Source: Flavobacteriales bacterium
GTDB taxonomy: Bacteria > Bacteroidota > Bacteroidia > Flavobacteriales_F > PHOS-HE28
NCBI GenBank assembly: GCA_016716605.1
Contig: JADJWA010000001.1
Location: forward strand, 744,001-808,000
Length of the DNA stretch: 64,000 nucleotides
Direction: 5' to 3'
The notes below the pieces were generated by a model. The model worked only from the letters and a program-made list of their open reading frames with translations, was not told the origin of the DNA and ran no database searches. The position numbers and the translations under genes were made by a program. Below, one piece after another: positions 62,001 through 64,000 of the stretch; the stretch's first letter is position 1; every line of letters starts with the position of its first letter.

Positions 62001-64000
62001 CGGACCATGCGCCGCCATTGGCCACGGTCACGCTGCCGTTCAGGGGGATGCTCGCGTTGTTCGCGCAGAACACGCCGCCCGTACCAGCATTCGCTGTCGG
62101 GGCCGCGGTGAAGGTGACCAGCACCTCATCGGATACCGCGACGCAATTGCCATTTCCGATCGTGGTCAACGTGAGGTTGAGGGTGCCTGCCGCTACCTCT
62201 GCGGGCGTTGGCGTGTAAACCGCATTCAACGATGCGATGCTCGGCGCGAAAGTGCCCGAGCCGCCGCTCCATTGTCCGCCGCCGGCTCCGCTGACGCTGC
62301 CGCCAAGCTGCACTTGCGGATTGTTGCTGCACACGAAGAGGTCGCTGCCCGCATTGGCCACAGGTGCGCCGATGATGGTGATCACCATCTGGTCGCTCAC
62401 CGCATTGCACAGCCCGTTCCCGGTACTGGTCAGCGTAAGCGTCGCTGCGCCCAGGGCCACTTCAGCCGGGCTCGGGACGTAGGTCGCATTCAGTGTATTC
62501 GCGTTCGGGGTGAAGGTGCCGCCGCCGCCGCTCCACACGCCTCCTGTGGCGATCGTCACGGAGCCGTTCAATAGGACCGTAGGGTCATTGGAGCAGACCG
62601 TGCGATCAAGGCCCGCGTTCACCACCGGGCTTTGCGTGAATACGATGAAGACCTCGTCGGTGACCTGTGCGCAGGTGCCGTTGCCGGTGCTCGTCAGGTT
62701 CAGCGTGACCGAGCCGTTGTTCAATTCCGTGGTGCTCGGCGTGTACACCGCGTTCAGCGACGTGATGCTCGGTGAGAAACCACCCGTGCCGCCGCTCCAG
62801 ATGCCGCCGCCCGCATTGCTCACGGAAGCAGCCAATTGCAACGCGGCATTGTTGGAGCACACCGTGGCATCAGCGCCAGCATTCACCAAGGGTGTCGGTG
62901 CGATGGTGATGAGCACCTGATCGCTCACCGCGTTGCACAGGCCGTTCCCGGCGCTGGTCAAGGTGAGTGTCACCGTTCCTGCAGCGATCTCGCCCAGGCT
63001 CGGCGTATAGGTCGCATTCAGGTTGGCGCTGCTCGGATTGAAGGTGCCCGCGCCGCCGCTCCAGATTCCGCCTGCGGCATTGTTCACCACACCTGCCAGT
63101 TGCGCAGTCGATTGGTTGCCGCACACCGTGATGTTCGCTCCGGCGTTCACAACGGGCGCGGGCGTGATGGTGATCGCCACCTGGTCGCTCACCGGATTGC
63201 TGTTGCCGTTGCCCACCGTGGTGAGCGTGAGCGTCACCGTGCCTGCGGCTATCTCAGCTCCGCTAGGCAAGTAGGTCGCGTTCAGCGAAGCGCTGTTGGG
63301 CGTGAAGGCGCCCGTGCCGCCGCTCCAGATGCCACCTGCGGCGATCGTCACCGCGCCGTTCAGCGCTACGCTGGCGTTGTTCGCGCAAATGGTCTGGTCG
63401 GGGCCCGCATTCGCTGTAGGCGCAGCGCCGAAGGTGATGGTCATCTGATCGCTGGATGGCGCGCACGCTCCATTGCCCGTGGTGGTCATGGTCAGAGTGA
63501 CGCTGCCTGCGGCGATCTCTGCGGCAGTGGGCGTATACACCGCATTCACCGCGGTGTTGTTCGGATTGTAAGTGCCTGCGCCGCCGCTCCACACGATGCC
63601 GGTGGCCACGCTGAAGGAACCGGCCAAGGTGGTGTTCGCGTTATTCGAGCTGACCGTTTGGTCAGGGCCAGCATTCGCAACGGGCGCATTGGTGAAGGTG
63701 AGCGTCACCTGGTCGGAAACTGCGGCGCAATTGCCATTGCCCGTTGTCGTCACGGTGAGCGTCACGCTGCCATTGGCGATCTCGATCGGCGAAGGCATGT
63801 ACGTGATGTTCTGCGCCGTGCTGCCCGGAGCGTAGAGGCCTGAGCCACCGGACCACTGCACGCCTGTGGCTACAAAGACCGTCGCATTCAGCACAGCGTT
63901 CGCGTTGTTGCCGCAGAGTGATTGATCCGCGCCCGCGTTCACTGTGGGTGCAGGCGTGATGGTGTAGGTGACCTGGCTGCTCACTGGATTGCACAGGCCG
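56032..64000 (-). CDS. Giant repetitive surface protein with PKD and CHU_C (T9SS type B) C-terminus, 5' truncated
   Basis: The frame is open to the window edge, giving at least 2655 residues. From the N-side it has 27 repeats of ~88 residues (pattern AP-VNAGADQ-VCANN-QLNGSV...WSGGTGTF-P...AEIAAGSVTLTLTSTGNGNC-AVSDQ). Two PKD-like domains follow (GWTWTFGNGATATGPQTSTSF and NWHYSFGDGSGAI..HEYAQAGQYVI). The C-terminal CHU_C sorting domain is NAFSPNGDGVNDVFYV..LRIYNGWGELIFETTD..WDGTYNGK. It is likely a T9SS-exported adhesin or filament handled by the adjacent PorP/SprF. The start and signal peptide are outside the window. Confidence 0.93.
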   Translation of the reverse strand, partial: GLCNPVSSQVTYTITPAPTVNAGADQSLCGNNANAVLNATVFVATGVQWSGGSGLYAPGSTAQNITYMPSPIEIANGSVTLTVTTTGNGNCAAVSDQVTLTFTNAPVANAGPDQTVSSNNANTTLAGSFSVATGIVWSGGAGTYNPNNTAVNAVYTPTAAEIAAGSVTLTMTTTGNGACAPSSDQMTITFGAAPTANAGPDQTICANNASVALNGAVTIAAGGIWSGGTGAFTPNSASLNATYLPSGAEIAAGTVTLTLTTVGNGNSNPVSDQVAITITPAPVVNAGANITVCGNQSTAQLAGVVNNAAGGIWSGGAGTFNPSSANLNATYTPSLGEIAAGTVTLTLTSAGNGLCNAVSDQVLITIAPTPLVNAGADATVCSNNAALQLAASVSNAGGGIWSGGTGGFSPSITSLNAVYTPSTTELNNGSVTLNLTSTGNGTCAQVTDEVFIVFTQSPVVNAGLDRTVCSNDPTVLLNGSVTIATGGVWSGGGGTFTPNANTLNATYVPSPAEVALGAATLTLTSTGNGLCNAVSDQMVITIIGAPVANAGSDLFVCSNNPQVQLGGSVSGAGGGQWSGGSGTFAPSIASLNAVYTPTPAEVAAGTLNLTLTTIGNGNCVAVSDEVLVTFTAAPTANAGTGGVFCANNASIPLNGSVTVANGGAWSGAQGTFNPNANALNAVYTPSVGELAAGSVTLTLTTTGNNGCTAVSSQVTYAFTPSPTADAGVDLFSCANNATVQLNGGVTVATGGLWTGGTGGFSPNNGTLIATYAPSAAEIAAGSATLTLTTVGNGSCNAVSDQVVINIAPAPIVSAGAALQACANNAAAQLNGSVLNAAGGTWSGAGSFSPNASTLNAIYTPTAAEIANGIATVTLTSTGNGLCTAVSSQVTITYTPAPTVEAGNPQTLCANNASVQLAGSVTGATGGAWSGGAGTFAPGANALNGVYAPSAAEINAGNLWLFLTSTGNGGCSAVHDSVQVFFTPAPTANAGADAHVCANAPQVQLDGAVTVASGGVWSGGNGAFTPSSAALSATYAPSLSEIAAGQVSLVLTTTGTGNCIAVQDAMVITIDPVPVVNAGPDQAICANNTNLQLNGFVGNAPGAIWSGGMGVYVSGASATATEYIPTAAEIAAGSITFTLTSTGTTICSAMSDQMVVSFTGAPIVDAGSDQAVCSNNSAVQLNGNVTNANGGAWSGGNGTYSPASNVFAPVYTPTAAEVASGSVALTLTSTGNGNCFAVSDQVLIAFTPAPVADAGADLNVCANNPVVNLAGSMAVATGGTWSGGLGSFAPDANTLISQYTLTPFELQQGSVSLTLTSTGNGNCLAVNDQLTITVTPAPAVNAGADITACSSDLQVPLGGTVSGGASTGQWSTSGSGIFSPGANVLNATYIASSLDSLNGSVDLTLTSTNNGLCASVSDMLTLTILPNAIASAGADQTICASQNAVSLNGTITGNATQGTWTTTGAGIFSPSADAPNAVYAIAPSDAVNGTVTFTWSVNSCDNASDQMVLTITPESAVDAGTDQVTCVSDLSILVNGAVSGASSTGAWSTLGTGSFQNASTGLANIYNASTLDSLASGVDLVLTATNTGVCPAASDSVHIDILPFGTVNAGADLSFCANNATVALNGSLVGDATQIQWTSSGTGAFFPNDGVLTPTYIPSAIDTAIGTLTLTMSALNSCNNATDVMQLTLTPAPFVNAGPDQTYCNQVTQFDLDGAISGITELGQWTTNGTGTIASAGSLSATYTASQADVANGQITFTLSSLNNGNCNAVSDQMTIYLTNGLAANAGPDQSVCVTSTYAQLQGQIINGSPSGTWSATGTGSFLPSADVLNAQYHFTPSDIANGSVVLTFISTNTGTCPPVQDQMVLTFGNSSFAYAGADQSLCANAPIAQLAGNFSGGAQGGVWSTNGSGFLSNSTDLNATYTLSAADIANGGVQLTLTTITNGTCAVASDVMTLSVQALPSINAGSDIVACSAAPVQVVANAVNAPGGTWSTSGSGTFLDANALATLYYPSAADSAVGMVALTVTTAGVAPCSAASDALVISFGGGLAATAGADVIVCSTEPNIVLNGSVAGTATGQWSTTGTGSFLPSATALDATYVPGAADFVIGNVSLILSTTNNQGCAAGRDTLVVSYHVPPVVNAGADVLLCSGLEDVQLNGVEQNAGSVQWFTTGTGSFSPAADVVNAVYAPTANDSIAGGVHLILTGFGTGTCGNHSDSLYIDIGPTRIANAGSDISLCADGNFWQMAGSVTGVSGGVWSTTGTGTFLPSPTALSATYVPSQTDLVFQQLEFVLSTTGNMGCPAHTDTMVVHLQAPPTVNAGADINVCDASSAIDLGGSFTGAGGVLWTSNGSGVFVPSNTAANASYQPGPTDEQNGTVRMILTTTGNGFCAAASDTLFISFVNPLQASFSVSNACVGSQTEFTSTSTTTGSPIIGWTWTFGNGATATGPQTSTSFATAAQFSATLTVFAQNGCSHTATQVFDILDAPIAGFSIGGDLFTDTPIAFADSSVGATNWHYSFGDGSGAIIAEPAHEYAQAGQYVIVQTVTNAAGCTDQDSLLIVIEEKDILPPKLPNAFSPNGDGVNDVFYVRGGPFLTMELRIYNGWGELIFETTDPAFGWDGTYNGKPEINGVYVYTVVATSVDGLEHDRSGKVTLIR
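56797..63951 (-). repeat. 27 tandem ~265-bp coding repeats (88 residues each)
   Basis: Units average 88.3 residues. Units 1-15 (59995-63951, N-terminal side) are similar to one another and share WSGG and AEIAAG/STGNGNC blocks. Units 16-27 (56797-59994) share a different WSTTGTGSF-type core and are more diverged. Almost every unit has one Cys near its start and one near its end; exceptions are unit 2 (first Cys is Ser) and unit 3 (second Cys is Ser). Confidence 0.9.

Noticed and set aside
62836..63843. Long plus-strand frames opposite the giant repeat gene (also 56017-57261 and 61861-62574)
   Set aside because: They are periodic antisense shadows of the repeats, rich in Arg/His/Ala, with no recognisable motif.
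56797..63951. CRISPR-like periodic repeats
   Set aside because: The period is ~265 bp, repeats drift at the protein level and the frame stays open throughout; there are no short direct repeats with unique spacers and no cas genes.

Overview
The window is a 64 kb piece of a GC-rich genome from the Bacteroidota, most likely an uncultured Flavobacteriales lineage. The type IX secretion parts support this: a SprE/PorW-like lipoprotein, PorP/SprF, cargo with type A and type B (CHU_C) C-terminal signals. So do the split ATP synthase operon (atpBEFHAG without atpDC), the DUF6341/DUF6427 pair next to purD, an ExbB-x-ExbD-ExbD cassette, a GH3-family/M23 pair, and recurring TAnnTTCG boxes that look like a GC-shifted form of the Bacteroidota -7 promoter element (TAnnTTTG). 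No rRNA, CRISPR array, integrase, transposase or phage gene was seen. The genus-level origin is inference.

Layout. 1-3.6 kb: end of a type I asparaginase, tRNA-Ser(GGA), a palindromic and tandem repeat patch, then exbB, a small membrane gene and two exbD genes, closed by a strong hairpin. 3.6-9.3 kb: housekeeping genes (DUF6427, DUF6341, purD, a peroxiredoxin-like protein, rpoN, a degenerate PAP2-type membrane protein). 9.3-19 kb: a PhoD-like secreted phosphatase followed by a glycan-use locus. The locus holds GH109, two GH29 alpha-L-fucosidases and a DUF4838/discoidin protein, plus a NahK-type hexosamine kinase and a sugar nucleotidyltransferase; the two arms converge at 15.68 kb. 19-24.9 kb: a glycosyltransferase-like membrane protein, tRNA(CAT), DUF5715, a HAD hydrolase, methylmalonyl-CoA epimerase and small envelope proteins. 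24.9-33.4 kb: a propeller/Y_Y_Y sensor lacking any kinase or DNA-binding output, then a 2032-residue alpha-2-macroglobulin lipoprotein with an intact CAEQ thioester motif. 33.5-36.2 kb: an FAD oxidoreductase and a duplicated response regulator, one copy broken, with an outer-membrane barrel gene lodged between the copies. 36.3-44.9 kb: rseP-dxr, an ArsC-like protein, Sua5, a palindromic element, a GT39-type protein, a Rieske protein, a GH3-family adenylase and an M23 peptidase. 44.9-53.9 kb: sprE/porW, bactofilin and the ATP synthase operon. 54-64 kb: a T9SS type A cargo protein, PorP/SprF and the C-terminal 2655 residues of a giant surface protein with 27 tandem repeats of about 88 residues.

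How the genes fit together. Three themes stand out. The first is a T9SS-based surface economy (SprE/PorW, PorP/SprF, secreted cargo, giant adhesin). The second is a compact route from fucosylated, GalNAc-bearing glycans to free sugars and then to hexosamine-1-phosphate and a nucleotide sugar. The third is core energy and envelope functions (ATP synthase, ExbB/ExbD motor, RseP). All assignments come from reading motifs and gene order; no database search was run.
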